64,000 bases of DNA, from assembly GCF_014201835.1 (NCBI RefSeq), contig NZ_JACHFH010000009.1, forward strand, positions 22,799 to 86,798, written 5' to 3'. Positions 18,797 through 28,085 of the stretch are shown here, piece by piece (the stretch's first letter is position 1; each line of letters starts with the position of its first letter). The position numbers and the translations under genes were made by a program. The stretch comes from Pectinatus brassicae (GTDB lineage: Bacteria; Bacillota; Negativicutes; Selenomonadales; Selenomonadaceae). Under the pieces are notes generated by a model. That model did not search any database and was not told the DNA's origin. It saw nothing but the letters and a program-made list of their open reading frames with translations.

Positions 18797-19537
18797 ATGT
18801 TAGCTGCACAACGTCAAAACAAAATCCTGCAGATTTTAAGTCAACGCCATTCCGTAAGTGTTATTGATTTAGCTCAAATGCTTGATGCATCTGAAGCAAC
18901 AATACGCCGCGATATAACTGCCCTTGATAAAAAAGGTATATTGGTTAAAATTTTTGGTGGTGCAATGTCCTGCGAAAATTATTTAACAACAGAAGATAAG
19001 GTTGAAACACGTCAATCCATTAATATTAAACAAAAACAATCAATCTCAATCACTGCTGCTAATCTGATAAAGCCTAACGATGTTGTTTACATTGATGCCG
19101 GTACTAGTACTGATTTTTTAGTAAAGCACATTCATGAAAAAAATGCTGTATATATTACCAATGATGTTTCACATGCTACCCAGCTGATAAGCCGCGGCTT
19201 TAAATCAATAATCATAGGCGGCAATATGAAATCTGTTACTTATGCAACAGTGGGTGCTATGGCCATTGCTAATTTAAAGCGCTATAATTTCACCATTGGT
19301 TTTTTAGGTACGAATGGCATAAGTTTGAAAGCTGGATTTACAACCCCAACCACTGAAGAAGCTTTAGTGAAAGAAACTGCCATTAACCACTGTCAAAAAG
19401 CTTACATCCTGGCAGACAGTTCTAAATTCGGCAAAATAACACCTGTTACTTTTGCGCCGCTTTCAGCAGCAACTATTATCACTGATAAAAAACCTGATGC
19501 ATCATATATGAAATATAATATTATTGTTGCTGAGTAA
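18797..19537 (+). CDS. fruR: DeoR-family repressor of the fructose operon
   Basis: A 246-residue DeoR/GlpR-type regulator. The N-terminal winged helix carries the family motif VIDLAQMLDASEATIRRDITAL (about residues 22-43; quoted to show R-R-D), and the sugar-phosphate isomerase-like effector domain has DAGTSTDFLVKH and GTNGIS. By analogy it should sense fructose 1-phosphate. It is first in the operon, 53 bp before fruK, and phased repeats overlap its promoter. ATG follows AGAGGA. The name rests on context with fruK and fruA. Confidence 0.88.
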   Translation: MLAAQRQNKILQILSQRHSVSVIDLAQMLDASEATIRRDITALDKKGILVKIFGGAMSCENYLTTEDKVETRQSINIKQKQSISITAANLIKPNDVVYIDAGTSTDFLVKHIHEKNAVYITNDVSHATQLISRGFKSIIIGGNMKSVTYATVGAMAIANLKRYNFTIGFLGTNGISLKAGFTTPTTEEALVKETAINHCQKAYILADSSKFGKITPVTFAPLSAATIITDKKPDASYMKYNIIVAE

Positions 19538-19590
19538 TATTTATATTATTTCGAATTTTTTTGACCATTATTTTAAAAGGAGTTCGTCCA

Positions 19591-20502
19591 ATGATTTACA
19601 CTGTAACCTTTAATCCTTCTTTGGATTATATAGCCCGTCTTGATTCTTTCCAATCCGGGACTATTAATCGCTTAAATTATGAAAATTTTCTTTGCGGCGG
19701 CAAAGGAATAAATGTATCGATTGTTCTTAAAAATTTAAGTATGGATAGTACCGCTTTAGGCTTTACTGCTGGTTTTACCGGCAAAGAAATTGAACGACAA
19801 TTAACTGATATTTTTCATTGTCATTGTGATTTCATCCATTTAAATGAAGGCAATACCCGCATTAATGTAAAAATAAAGGCTGATAATGAAACCGAGATCA
19901 ACGGTCAAGGTCCTGATATCAGCACCAATGCACTTAATGCATTGTTTGAGAAATTAAGTACTCTACAAGATGGTGATTATCTTGTTTTGGCTGGCAGCAT
20001 TCCCAACACTTTGCCGAATGATATTTATGAAAAAATATTAAAGCACTTATCTGACAAAAAGATAAATGTTATTGTTGACGCTGAAGGGAAATTGCTTGTT
20101 AATGTATTAAGTTACCACCCATTTTTAATTAAACCAAATAATCATGAACTAAGCGGTATTTTCGGTAAAGAACTAACCACCGTTGAAGAACTTGTAGAAC
20201 ACGCCAAATTATTACAGGAAAAAGGTGCCCGCAATATCTTGATTTCACGCGGTGGTGATGGTGCTATATTACTGACTGAAAAAGGTGACTATATGCAGTG
20301 CCCTGCGCCTAAAGGAATTCTAATAAATTCTGTTGGTGCTGGTGATTCCATGGTAGCTGGATTTGTTGCTGGTTATATCAATACCAATGATTATAAAGAA
20401 GCTTTTCGCATGGGAGTGGCGTCAGGTTCGGCTTCTGCTTTTTCCGAAAATCTCGCCACCAAACCTGAAATAGATAATTTACTAAAGGATATCATTATTT
20501 AA
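19591..20502 (+). CDS. fruK: 1-Phosphofructokinase
   Basis: A 303-residue PfkB-family sugar kinase that converts fructose 1-phosphate to fructose 1,6-bisphosphate in the cytosol. N-terminal MIYTVTFNPSLDYI and FLCGGKGINVS (substrate-binding GGKG) and C-terminal NSVGAGDSMVAGFVAG (anion hole and catalytic Asp) are intact. ATG at 19591 follows AAGGAG; the in-frame ATG at 19561 would add ten residues that do not fit the family. It sits between fruR and fruA and takes the product of the PTS. Confidence 0.93.
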   Translation: MIYTVTFNPSLDYIARLDSFQSGTINRLNYENFLCGGKGINVSIVLKNLSMDSTALGFTAGFTGKEIERQLTDIFHCHCDFIHLNEGNTRINVKIKADNETEINGQGPDISTNALNALFEKLSTLQDGDYLVLAGSIPNTLPNDIYEKILKHLSDKKINVIVDAEGKLLVNVLSYHPFLIKPNNHELSGIFGKELTTVEELVEHAKLLQEKGARNILISRGGDGAILLTEKGDYMQCPAPKGILINSVGAGDSMVAGFVAGYINTNDYKEAFRMGVASGSASAFSENLATKPEIDNLLKDIII

Positions 20503-20515
20503 AAGGAGATCGATT

Positions 20516-22408
20516 ATGCATATCACTGACTTATTAAAAAAAGACGGCATTATGCTTAATGCCAAACCAGCTGATAAAAATAATGCTATAAGCATGCTGG
20601 TAGACTTAATGGACAGCACTGGTAATCTGTCTGACAAGGAACTTTATAAAAAAGCTGTTCTGGATAGAGAAGCTTCTGGTACTACAGGCTTAGGCGACGG
20701 TATTGCTACCCCTCACGCCAAAAGTTCCGCTGTCAAAAGTGCCGGACTTGCTGCTATGGTAGTAAAAGACGGTATGGACTTTGAATCAATGGATGGTAAT
20801 CCAGCCCACTTATTCTTTTTGATTGCTGCCCCCGATTCCAATAATGATGAACATTTACAAATGCTCAGTGCTTTGGCTACCATGCTTATGGACAGTGATT
20901 TTAAGGAAAGCTTAATCGCAGCTGAGAGCATTGAAGAATTTTTAAAACTTATTGATGATAAAGAAGCCGACAGATTTGCTCCCGCAGCGACCGAAACAGA
21001 AAAAGCTGCAGCCCGCGGCTATGAAGTTTTAGCTGTAACAGCCTGTCCTACTGGTATCGCCCATACTTTCATGGCAGCAGAAAGCTTAGAACAGCATGCC
21101 AAGAAAAGAAATATCACCATAAAAGTAGAAACGAATGGCTCAGAAGGAACTAAAAATAAATTAACAGCCGAAGAAATTGCAGCAGCAAAATGCATTATTG
21201 TGGCCGCTGATAAAAATGTCCCAATGGCCAGATTTAATGGACGCCCTGTCGTCATAACCAAAGTTGCCAACGGCATCAATAAAGCTGATGAACTTTTAGA
21301 TACAGCCATGAGTGGCAAAGCTCCAATTTATGAACATGATGCCGACAGTTCCGGCGAGACTATTGATAATGAAAGTGAAAGCGTAGGCCGTCAAATCTAC
21401 AAGCATCTTATGAACGGCGTTTCCCATATGCTGCCTTTCGTTGTCGGCGGCGGTATTTTAATAGCACTAGCATTTTTATTTGATACCTTTAATCCGGCTA
21501 ACCCTTCTAAATTTGGTTCTAATACTCCTTTAGCGGCTTTCTTCATGCAGGTCGGTGGTGCATCCTTTGGTTTTATGCTTCCAATTCTTGCCGGATTTAT
21601 CGCCATGAGTATTGCTGACAGACCTGGTCTTGTTGCTGGTTTTGTTGGTGGTGCTTTAGCCAATGCTGGTGGTTCAGGCTTTCTTGGTGCACTTATTGCT
21701 GGTTTTGCTGCTGGTTATATAATTATCGGCTTAAAAAAAGTATTTGCATTTTTACCACAATCACTCGAGGGTATAAAAAGTATTCTTATTTATCCATTAT
21801 TTGGTGTCCTTCTTATTGGTATAGTTATTCATTTTATAATAAATCCACCTGTTGCCGGCATTAATGCTTGGCTAGTTGATACTTTAAAACATATGGACAC
21901 AAGCAGCCGTGTATTAGTCGGTGCAATATTTGGCGGCATGATGTCCGTAGATATGGGCGGTCCGGTAAATAAGGCTGCTTATGTAATCGGTACTGGTATG
22001 CTGGCTAACGGCGAATTTGGTATTATGGCTGCTGTTATGGCCGGTGGTATGGTACCACCATTAGCAATTGCTTTATGCACCACTTTCTTTAAAAACCGCT
22101 TCACGGCCAGTGAAAGAAAATCCGGTATTACCAACTATGTAATGGGGTTATCATTTATTACTGAAGGCGCTATTCCTTTTGCCGCCAGTGATCCATTACG
22201 TGTAATTCCGTCCTGTATTGTTGGCTCAGCTACAGCTGGTGCATTATCCATGGCTTTTGACTGCACACTGCGTGCACCGCATGGCGGCATCTTCGTAGTT
22301 CCAACTATTGGCAATCCTTTACTATATTTAGCAGCTATCATCATTGGTTCAGCTGTTAGTATGTTAATTCTTGCTATATTGAAAAAGCCCTTAACTTCAC
22401 ATAAATAA
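20516..22408 (+). CDS. fruA: PTS fructose transporter EIIABC
   Basis: A 630-residue membrane permease that imports fructose and phosphorylates it at C1. EIIA (residues 1-150) has the phospho-His in GIATPHAKS (H67). EIIB (about 168-270) has the phospho-Cys in VTACPTGIAHTF (C177). EIIC (about 290-625) has about eight to nine hydrophobic segments. The single-chain A-B-C order is common in Firmicutes. ATG lies 13 bp after the fruK stop, with AAAAGGAG before it. Confidence 0.93.
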   Translation: MHITDLLKKDGIMLNAKPADKNNAISMLVDLMDSTGNLSDKELYKKAVLDREASGTTGLGDGIATPHAKSSAVKSAGLAAMVVKDGMDFESMDGNPAHLFFLIAAPDSNNDEHLQMLSALATMLMDSDFKESLIAAESIEEFLKLIDDKEADRFAPAATETEKAAARGYEVLAVTACPTGIAHTFMAAESLEQHAKKRNITIKVETNGSEGTKNKLTAEEIAAAKCIIVAADKNVPMARFNGRPVVITKVANGINKADELLDTAMSGKAPIYEHDADSSGETIDNESESVGRQIYKHLMNGVSHMLPFVVGGGILIALAFLFDTFNPANPSKFGSNTPLAAFFMQVGGASFGFMLPILAGFIAMSIADRPGLVAGFVGGALANAGGSGFLGALIAGFAAGYIIIGLKKVFAFLPQSLEGIKSILIYPLFGVLLIGIVIHFIINPPVAGINAWLVDTLKHMDTSSRVLVGAIFGGMMSVDMGGPVNKAAYVIGTGMLANGEFGIMAAVMAGGMVPPLAIALCTTFFKNRFTASERKSGITNYVMGLSFITEGAIPFAASDPLRVIPSCIVGSATAGALSMAFDCTLRAPHGGIFVVPTIGNPLLYLAAIIIGSAVSMLILAILKKPLTSHK

Positions 22409-22419
22409 TTTAATACTGC

Positions 22420-22462
22420 AAAACACAAAAAGACAGGCGTTATGCCTGTCTTTTTGTGTTTT
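22420..22462. terminator. Bidirectional terminator between fruA and the TetR gene
   Basis: A 19-bp perfect stem (22420-22438 with 22444-22462; core AAAGACAGGC/GCCTGTCTTT) around GTTAT. A and T runs on both sides let it act in both directions between convergent genes. Confidence 0.9.
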
Positions 22463-22487
22463 ACCCACTAGTATTTACCTAGACCCA

Positions 22488-23087
22488 TTATTTCTTTTGC
22501 AAACCATCAATTATGAGCTTTACCTTATAATCAACATTTTCACAAAAGGGAATTTCCAAGCTGCTAAACGCCGCAGCCTGAAAAATAGAATGAAACATTT
22601 CCGTAATAATTTCCGCTGGGATATCATCACGAAACTCATTGTTTTCCTGACCTTTTTTTATTATGCCGTAAAAAACATTTTTAAACAGTGGTGCTGTTTT
22701 ATTATTGTGTTCCATATCTTTAGGCTGTGCACTTTTATCAGCAGCCTTAATAAATAATGGTAAAACAAAACGATTTTTATCAAGTAAATTTGCCGTTTCT
22801 AGTATTACTGTTTCTAATATTTTAGTATAGTCAGCTGACGTCTGTGATATCGCCATAAAAGATTCTTTTATCTGTTTAGCGATTTGGTTGAGCAATTCTT
22901 TTAACAGCGTTTCCTTCGATTCAAAATAATTATAAAATGTCCCTAACCCCAGCTTAGCTTCCTTCATTATGTCGGCAATAGAAGTCTCAGCCATACCTTT
23001 TTCTATAAATAATTTAGTAGCCGCTTCAATAATACTTTTTTTGGACTGTATTTTTTTATTTTCCCGCTTAGTTAATTTTTCCTGCAC
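22488..23087 (-). CDS. TetR/AcrR-family transcriptional regulator
   Basis: A 199-residue protein with an N-terminal TetR helix-turn-helix (about residues 14-62; SIADIMKEAKLGLGTFYNYF is the recognition region) and a divergent helical C-terminus that would bind a ligand. The start is GTG at 23087, preceded by GGGAGA. It lies 55 bp downstream of the zinc-ribbon gene on the same strand, so the two may be cotranscribed. The target is unknown; no efflux gene is adjacent. Confidence 0.85.
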   Translation of the reverse strand: MQEKLTKRENKKIQSKKSIIEAATKLFIEKGMAETSIADIMKEAKLGLGTFYNYFESKETLLKELLNQIAKQIKESFMAISQTSADYTKILETVILETANLLDKNRFVLPLFIKAADKSAQPKDMEHNNKTAPLFKNVFYGIIKKGQENNEFRDDIPAEIITEMFHSIFQAAAFSSLEIPFCENVDYKVKLIIDGLQKK

Positions 23088-23142
23088 AGTTATCTCCCTA
23101 TCTATTTATATCATTAATCATCGTATCCTAATTATATTTTGC

Positions 23143-24342
23143 CTATTTTACTAGAATTTGCAATTTTTCCTGATTCTTTTTTTCGTCATCATATTGTTTT
23201 ATAAAACTTTTATAAACATCTTCTTCGCGCTGATGAATAATCTCGGCCTTATCATAATATGGTTTGGCCTCTTTATAGTCATTATCTTCAAATTCAATAC
23301 GCGCTGCCTGCCTTGCTGCACGCACGTACTGCAGCGAAATACTTAAAACATTATGAAGTGACTGCCGCAAAACCGCTCCTTCTGGAACATTAGCCGTAAT
23401 ATTATCAACTGCTCCCTGCAATTCAGTACGTTTAGCCTCGGCTTTATCAAGCTCAGAAAAATACTCGGCCCAAGTATAGCCGCCTTTACGCAAATTACTT
23501 AAAATATCCGGCAATCTTTCTTTTATTATTTCATATTCCTGTACATCAGTTTCTATTGCTGCTAAAAATTGTGCCATATTAGTAAATTGTTTATTATTTT
23601 GTTCATAATCATTTCGTAATTTTTTTACCCACGCCAGCACATTATCATTGATTGCCAAAAAATTATTATCAATAGTAATTTTTTGTTCTGCAACTGCAAT
23701 TGTTGCTGCCAAACGCTTTATCTCTTTAATGTTATTTTTAACTTTATTGGCATCAGCATCAATTGAATTTTTTACTGGCGTATTAACAATAGTCAATAAT
23801 TGTTGTATAAGATTGTTTTCATTTATTAGTAACTGCTTCATATCTGCAGCAAGTTTATTGTATTCCTGTGGTACTAATAATGCTGCATTTTTCTTATTTA
23901 TTTCATCAATATTTTTCGCCTGTATTTGCAGCTGTTTTCTACATTCTTCCGGTGTTAAATTCTTATCTTTTATAAACATTGCCGCTAATATTTTATTGGT
24001 ATTATTTACGGTTTGGATATAATAACTAACTTGCAGATTATAATTGTTCAGCTCCCTTTGCCGAAAAAAAACATATGAAGTAATTCCCGCTGCCAATAAT
24101 ATAAAAATCAAAGAAAAAATCATTATCTTTCGTCTTACAGCTCTTTGATATTTAAGATGTTTATCCACCAACAATAAAGATTTTAATTCTTGTCCACAGC
24201 TTGGGCAGGTCTGCATCGTTAAATTCAAATGTTCACCACACACTGGACAAACTAATTTTTTTTCTTGTAAGGACTGTCCGCAAAAACGGCAAAACTCATC
24301 ATCTTCATTGATATATTTAGCACAATATGGGCATCTAATCAT
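23143..24342 (-). CDS. Zinc-ribbon membrane-anchored protein of unknown function
   Basis: A 399-residue protein. The N-terminus has two zinc ribbons, CPYC...CRFCG (about residues 4-19) and CPVCG...CPSCG (about 32-54). One membrane helix follows (about 72-93), then about 300 residues of charged, largely helical and coiled-coil-prone sequence, presumably outside the membrane. The arrangement puts the ribbons in the cytosol. A GGGGGG sequence precedes the ATG. I do not recognise a functional family beyond zinc-ribbon_2-type proteins. It may be cotranscribed with the TetR gene. Confidence 0.7.
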   Translation of the reverse strand: MIRCPYCAKYINEDDEFCRFCGQSLQEKKLVCPVCGEHLNLTMQTCPSCGQELKSLLLVDKHLKYQRAVRRKIMIFSLIFILLAAGITSYVFFRQRELNNYNLQVSYYIQTVNNTNKILAAMFIKDKNLTPEECRKQLQIQAKNIDEINKKNAALLVPQEYNKLAADMKQLLINENNLIQQLLTIVNTPVKNSIDADANKVKNNIKEIKRLAATIAVAEQKITIDNNFLAINDNVLAWVKKLRNDYEQNNKQFTNMAQFLAAIETDVQEYEIIKERLPDILSNLRKGGYTWAEYFSELDKAEAKRTELQGAVDNITANVPEGAVLRQSLHNVLSISLQYVRAARQAARIEFEDNDYKEAKPYYDKAEIIHQREEDVYKSFIKQYDDEKKNQEKLQILVK

Positions 24343-24434
24343 AAAAAGCCCCCCAGCAGTATAATAATATTCTATATAATATTATACCCAAAAACATTAC
24401 TTTTCTCAAACACAATTACTGCATATTTCTAGCA

Positions 24435-24465
24435 AAAAAGCCACAACCTTACGGTTCTGGCTTCT
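24435..24465 (-). terminator. Terminator of the 108-aa protein gene
   Basis: Stem AAGCCA-AACC/GGTT-TGGCTT around TTAC with a T run on the minus strand, directly after the stop codon at 24471. Confidence 0.75.
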
Positions 24466-24470
24466 TTCTA

Positions 24471-24797
24471 TCAGTCTGAAAAACTGAGCTTCTCATATTG
24501 TTGTATTAATAGTTCATATTGCCCGCACGCTTCTGTTTGCGGCATATTATTACTGGCCGCCTGCATAAAACTTCTATTGAAGCGAATAAAATAATTATAA
24601 AAATCCTTATAATTATTATCGCCTGTTATTACTGCCAATAATTGCACTTGTTTAGCACAATTATGTGCCTGACAAACATATGCTAATGCTGCTGCATTGG
24701 TATTAAGTGAATTTTTACGACATATGGCTAAAGCTGCTTTAACATTGCAGATACAGGCATTCACTGCTTGTTTAAATGCTTTTTCATTACTTTTCAT
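24471..24797 (-). CDS. Small helical protein of unknown function (108 aa)
   Basis: Codes for a 108-residue, probably all-helical protein with six or seven cysteines (for example ACICNVKAALAICRK and AYVCQAHNCAKQ). No secretion signal. ATG at 24797 is chosen because GGAAG lies eight bases upstream; an in-frame ATG at 24812 contains that site. It follows the S24 repressor gene by about 25 bp, so the two are likely one transcript. Function not recognised. Confidence 0.6.
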   Translation of the reverse strand: MKSNEKAFKQAVNACICNVKAALAICRKNSLNTNAAALAYVCQAHNCAKQVQLLAVITGDNNYKDFYNYFIRFNRSFMQAASNNMPQTEACGQYELLIQQYEKLSFSD

Positions 24798-24821
24798 TTT
24801 ATCGTCTTCCAAATAATTATT

Positions 24822-25436
24822 TTATATAACGTTTCCCAATAATGCTACGGCCTTACCCAAAATTCGTATATCACTGCAGGTTTTCCGATCAAACTCCATA
24901 GGTTTATATTTAGGATTTTCTGCGCGCAGCTGTACCATATTTCCATATTTATAAACACGTTTAAGTGTAGCACTATCATCGACCAGTACGGCAGCTATTT
25001 CACCATCGTTAACATCGGATTGTTCATGAATAAAAACTATATCACCATCATATATACGGGCATTTATCATGCTGTCCCCTGAAATACGCAGACAAAAATC
25101 TGCTTTTAAAGAACTGTCACATGGTATATATTCGTCAAAATCCTGAACAGCCAATATTGGCCTGCCCGCGGCAATACTGCCAATCAATGGAATCTTTTTT
25201 ACCTTTTCGTTAACATCCTTTTTAGCTTTATCGAGCAGGTTCATTCCCCAAAAATATTCTGGTGGTATATTAAGTGCTGCAGCAATCTTTAAAACATTTT
25301 GCTGTTTTGGTTCATAACTGCCTGATAAATACTCACAAATAGATGATTTATTTATCCCCGTCAGTCGTGATAATTTTGTTTGGCTTATCTCTGCTGCCAT
25401 CATATATTTTCGTAGTCGTTCAGCAAACTCAGTCAT
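24822..25436 (-). CDS. XRE HTH/S24 peptidase LexA-like repressor
   Basis: A 204-residue repressor with an N-terminal XRE/Cro helix-turn-helix (residues 6-60; SQTKLSRLTGINKSSICEYL) and a C-terminal S24 self-cleaving domain. The serine/lysine dyad is visible as S122 (SGDSM) and K159 (ATLKR), with an Ala90-Gly91 cleavage site (IAAGRP). Proteins of this architecture (CI-like or HdiR-like) are inactivated by RecA-stimulated self-cleavage after DNA damage. It is not the classical LexA, since its HTH is of XRE type. ATG follows GGAGGT. A divergent 48-aa ORF with a strong promoter is a likely target. Confidence 0.85.
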   Translation of the reverse strand: MTEFAERLRKYMMAAEISQTKLSRLTGINKSSICEYLSGSYEPKQQNVLKIAAALNIPPEYFWGMNLLDKAKKDVNEKVKKIPLIGSIAAGRPILAVQDFDEYIPCDSSLKADFCLRISGDSMINARIYDGDIVFIHEQSDVNDGEIAAVLVDDSATLKRVYKYGNMVQLRAENPKYKPMEFDRKTCSDIRILGKAVALLGNVI

Positions 25437-25470
25437 AATCTAAACCTCCAGTTTTTATTTAGTATACCTA

Positions 25471-25486
25471 ATTTGTTCGGAAAAAT
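25471..25486. promoter_or_regulatory. Candidate repressor operator
   Basis: ATTTGTTCGGAAAAAT is an imperfect 16-bp palindrome (6 of 8 pairs match) between the S24 repressor gene and the divergent small ORF. Position fits an autoregulatory operator. The symmetry is modest. Confidence 0.35.
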
Positions 25487-25529
25487 CAACCTGTAAAAAT
25501 ATAATGATTTATAAAATTGAAAATAATTC

Positions 25530-25558
25530 TTGTCAAAATATTTTTTTTAGTGTATTAT
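25530..25558 (+). promoter_or_regulatory. Promoter of the 48-aa ORF
   Basis: TTGTCA (25530-25535) and TATTAT (25553-25558) with exactly 17 bp of T-rich spacer, about 70 bases before the ATG at 25631. Confidence 0.75.
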
Positions 25559-25630
25559 GTGTGTAAAGAAATCTGAATTTTATTTTTTAAGAAAACTAAA
25601 TATTTTTTTTATTTAATGGAGGTTAACATT

Positions 25631-25777
25631 ATGAAACATCTCGGTTACAGCCACATTATCAAAGCAAAAGATTTACGGGTATTAGCACGTTATGCGGCCA
25701 TTTCAGCCTGTATTAAACCCATTATAAAACAAAATAAATACATTCATATAAATTGGCAGAAACCAAAATCGGCTTGA
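25631..25777 (+). CDS. Small basic protein ORF (48 aa), divergent from the S24 repressor
   Basis: ATG at 25631 is preceded by GGAGGT (nine-base spacing) and a near-consensus promoter. The ORF encodes 48 residues, strongly basic with many Lys, Arg and His, beginning MKHLGYSHIIKAKDLRVLA and ending PKSA. Its stop lies five bases from the convergent 101-aa gene. The layout, an S24 repressor facing a small gene with a good promoter, resembles SOS-inducible repressor/effector pairs, but no family is recognised. Confidence 0.6.
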   Translation: MKHLGYSHIIKAKDLRVLARYAAISACIKPIIKQNKYIHINWQKPKSA

Positions 25778-25781
25778 CTAA

Positions 25782-26087
25782 TTATTTGTGTTTTTTAACC
25801 ATTGGTACTAATATTATTTTATTATCTTCCCGCTTTACCTTAATTTGATAATCAACAATACCCTCTTTGTATAAATCAAGCTTTAGTTTAAGCAATTCTT
25901 TTTCCAAATCAACAGCAAGTTTTGCATCAATATAGCTGTCTTTAATATTGTTGTTATTTTTTTTACCTGCTGCTGTATTGTTCTTATCAAATTCGCGGGC
26001 AATATCAAACAGGGATTTTTCTTTTTTTTCTTCTTTATAATCTTTAAACATATCTTTATCTGATAAATTTTTAGGAATTTTACTCAT
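25782..26087 (-). CDS. Charged protein of unknown function (101 aa)
   Basis: Codes for a 101-residue soluble, lysine- and glutamate-rich protein. The N-terminal half is low-complexity (DKDMFKDYKEEKKEKSLFDIAREFDK) and an asparagine-rich stretch (KKNNNN) precedes a helical/beta segment (LEKELLKLKLDLYKEGIVDYQIKVKR; quoted only in part by motif). ATG follows GAGGAGA. It lies 12 bp downstream of the proline-rich membrane protein gene and is probably cotranscribed with it. No function assigned. Confidence 0.55.
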   Translation of the reverse strand: MSKIPKNLSDKDMFKDYKEEKKEKSLFDIAREFDKNNTAAGKKNNNNIKDSYIDAKLAVDLEKELLKLKLDLYKEGIVDYQIKVKREDNKIILVPMVKKHK

Positions 26088-26099
26088 TATATTTCTCCT

Positions 26100-26936
26100 C
26101 TAAAGTTTATTATTTTTAGGCCATAGTACCATAGCTGCACTTATTAATCCCGCCATAAACAGCATGCAGCCGGCAAAAGCTCCTATTATAAGTCCAAACT
26201 CCCTGGCTAATACCGCCTGTCCGGCAAAATGCCAAACACCGTTTTCCATTTTAGCTACAAATGAAAAATACAGCATACTGCCAATTATATTTATAACAAA
26301 AAATACAATTGTTTCTATAACAGCTGACTTTCTTTTATTTACAAATAAAAATACGGTCCATAAAATTATTGCTGCTAATGAGGTTTTAGCAAAAATATAA
26401 AACATCACCGCTAAAAAATGTGACTGCAATAAATCTTTAGCTGATACATTACCAGCAGCATCAGGCTGCTGATTTTTTTTATCTGTTTGTGCCTGCTCAG
26501 TCTCCGGCAGTGCTGCACTTACCTGCTGTTTTTTTGCATCAACTGTTTCTTTTTTATCATCATTATTATTATCACGTTTTATATATTTATTATCCCGGAT
26601 TTTATCATATGCCTGTGATTTTTTACTATCATTCTTGCTGTCACTCTTATCAGTATCGTGATCATTTGTCTGTTTTTTTTCTTCTGACTGTTTTATACGG
26701 GCATGTTCTTCTATTTCCTGTGAAATTTTATCAGTATCAATCAATTTAATTTCAGGCATTTTAGGCATTGGAATTGCGGGCAGTTGTGGAGTTTCCAGCA
26801 CGGGCGCTGCCATTTGCGGCAGCTCGACCTGTGCCCCAGCCATAGCAGTATGATAAAAATTCATTATACAGATTACTGCTATCATAAATCCATATTTTAT
26901 ATAATATTTATGATAATCGCATTTTAAAATCGTCAT
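26100..26936 (-). CDS. Proline-rich, multi-pass membrane protein of unknown function
   Basis: A 278-residue protein: a signal or membrane segment ending near AMAG (about residue 34), a proline-rich stretch (LETPQLPAIPMPKMPEIK), a long hydrophilic region rich in Lys, Asp and Gln (about 75-165), and three C-terminal hydrophobic segments (about 172-195, 205-225, 240-270). Its ATG overlaps the 3' end of the carboxynorspermidine decarboxylase gene by 29 bp, suggesting translational coupling; a later ATG at 26885 is possible. No family recognised. It may act at the envelope, from topology alone. Confidence 0.55.
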   Translation of the reverse strand: MTILKCDYHKYYIKYGFMIAVICIMNFYHTAMAGAQVELPQMAAPVLETPQLPAIPMPKMPEIKLIDTDKISQEIEEHARIKQSEEKKQTNDHDTDKSDSKNDSKKSQAYDKIRDNKYIKRDNNNDDKKETVDAKKQQVSAALPETEQAQTDKKNQQPDAAGNVSAKDLLQSHFLAVMFYIFAKTSLAAIILWTVFLFVNKRKSAVIETIVFFVINIIGSMLYFSFVAKMENGVWHFAGQAVLAREFGLIIGAFAGCMLFMAGLISAAMVLWPKNNKL

Positions 26937-28050
26937 AATTAAATCGTTTCACAATTGTTATTTTTCCATCTTTGCCAACTGCTGCTATTGCGGGCAGCGG
27001 CATACCATTAAAGGTATTATTTTTTACCATAGAATAAATTGCCATATCACAAAATATAATTTTATCACCTATCTTTAATGGCTCCGCAAAAGAATATTCA
27101 CCAATAATATCACCAGCTAAGCATGTTGGTCCGCCAAAGGTATAGGTATATTTTTCTTCTTTCGGCATAAAGCCCTCTATAACATTAGGACGATAGGGCA
27201 TCTCTATTACATCGGGCATATGGCAGGCTGCTGATGTATCCAGTATAACATTTTGCTGACCATTAACAGCTATCTCTAAAACACTACTACTCAAAAAACC
27301 AGCATCAAGAGCTACTGCTTCACCTGGTTCTAAATAAATTTCAACATCATATTTTTGCTGCATTTTTTTTATTAAATCTATCAATAAATTAATATTGTAC
27401 CCTTGCCGGGTTATTAAGTGCCCGCCGCCAAAATTAAGCCATTTCATTTTATATAAATATTTACCGAATTTTTCTTCAATCACTTTTAGTGTTGCTGCTA
27501 AATCCTCAGCACCCTGCTCACATAAAGTATGAAAATGCAGTCCGCTTATACCTTCTAGATCCTGTCCAGTAAATTTATCCAAAGTTATTCCCAAACGCGA
27601 CCCTGGAGCACAGGGATCATAAATAACATGATCCTGCGTAGAAAATTCTGGATTAATCCGCAATCCACATTGGCATTTTTGTTTTAGTGCCTGTTCTTTA
27701 AATTTATCCCATTGAGCAAATGAATTAAAAACAATATGATTACAAATTTTGACAATTTCGGGAAAATCCACTTCGCTATACGCTGGTGAAAAAATATGAT
27801 TTTCTCCTCCCTGCATATACTCATGTGTCAAACGTGCTTCATAGATACCACTGGCCGTTGCTCCCGACAAATATTTACTAATTAATGGATAAAAATAATA
27901 CATAGAAAAAGCTTTTTGCGCTAAAAGTATTTTACAATTTGCTTTTCTTTGCACCTCTGCCAATATTTGTAAATTTTTTTCCAACAATTCTTCGTATATT
28001 ATATAGCACGGCGATGGTAATTTTTTCGCCGCATCAAATACATTCTGCAT
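26908..28050 (-). CDS. nspC: Carboxynorspermidine/carboxyspermidine decarboxylase
   Basis: A 380-residue PLP enzyme of the alanine racemase-like fold III decarboxylases. It decarboxylates carboxyspermidine or carboxynorspermidine to the free polyamine. The N-terminal PLP lysine lies in ILLAQKAFSMYYFYP; other family marks are SGLHFHTLCEQ, LNFGGGH and EPGEA. Length is as expected. ATG follows AAGGTG. The dehydrogenase that makes its substrate is directly upstream, separated by about 90 bp that hold a 56-bp perfect palindrome. Confidence 0.9.
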   Translation of the reverse strand: MQNVFDAAKKLPSPCYIIYEELLEKNLQILAEVQRKANCKILLAQKAFSMYYFYPLISKYLSGATASGIYEARLTHEYMQGGENHIFSPAYSEVDFPEIVKICNHIVFNSFAQWDKFKEQALKQKCQCGLRINPEFSTQDHVIYDPCAPGSRLGITLDKFTGQDLEGISGLHFHTLCEQGAEDLAATLKVIEEKFGKYLYKMKWLNFGGGHLITRQGYNINLLIDLIKKMQQKYDVEIYLEPGEAVALDAGFLSSSVLEIAVNGQQNVILDTSAACHMPDVIEMPYRPNVIEGFMPKEEKYTYTFGGPTCLAGDIIGEYSFAEPLKIGDKIIFCDMAIYSMVKNNTFNGMPLPAIAAVGKDGKITIVKRFNYDDFKMRLS

Positions 28051-28085
28051 ATTAAAACACCTTCTTTTTATTTCATAAATAAACT

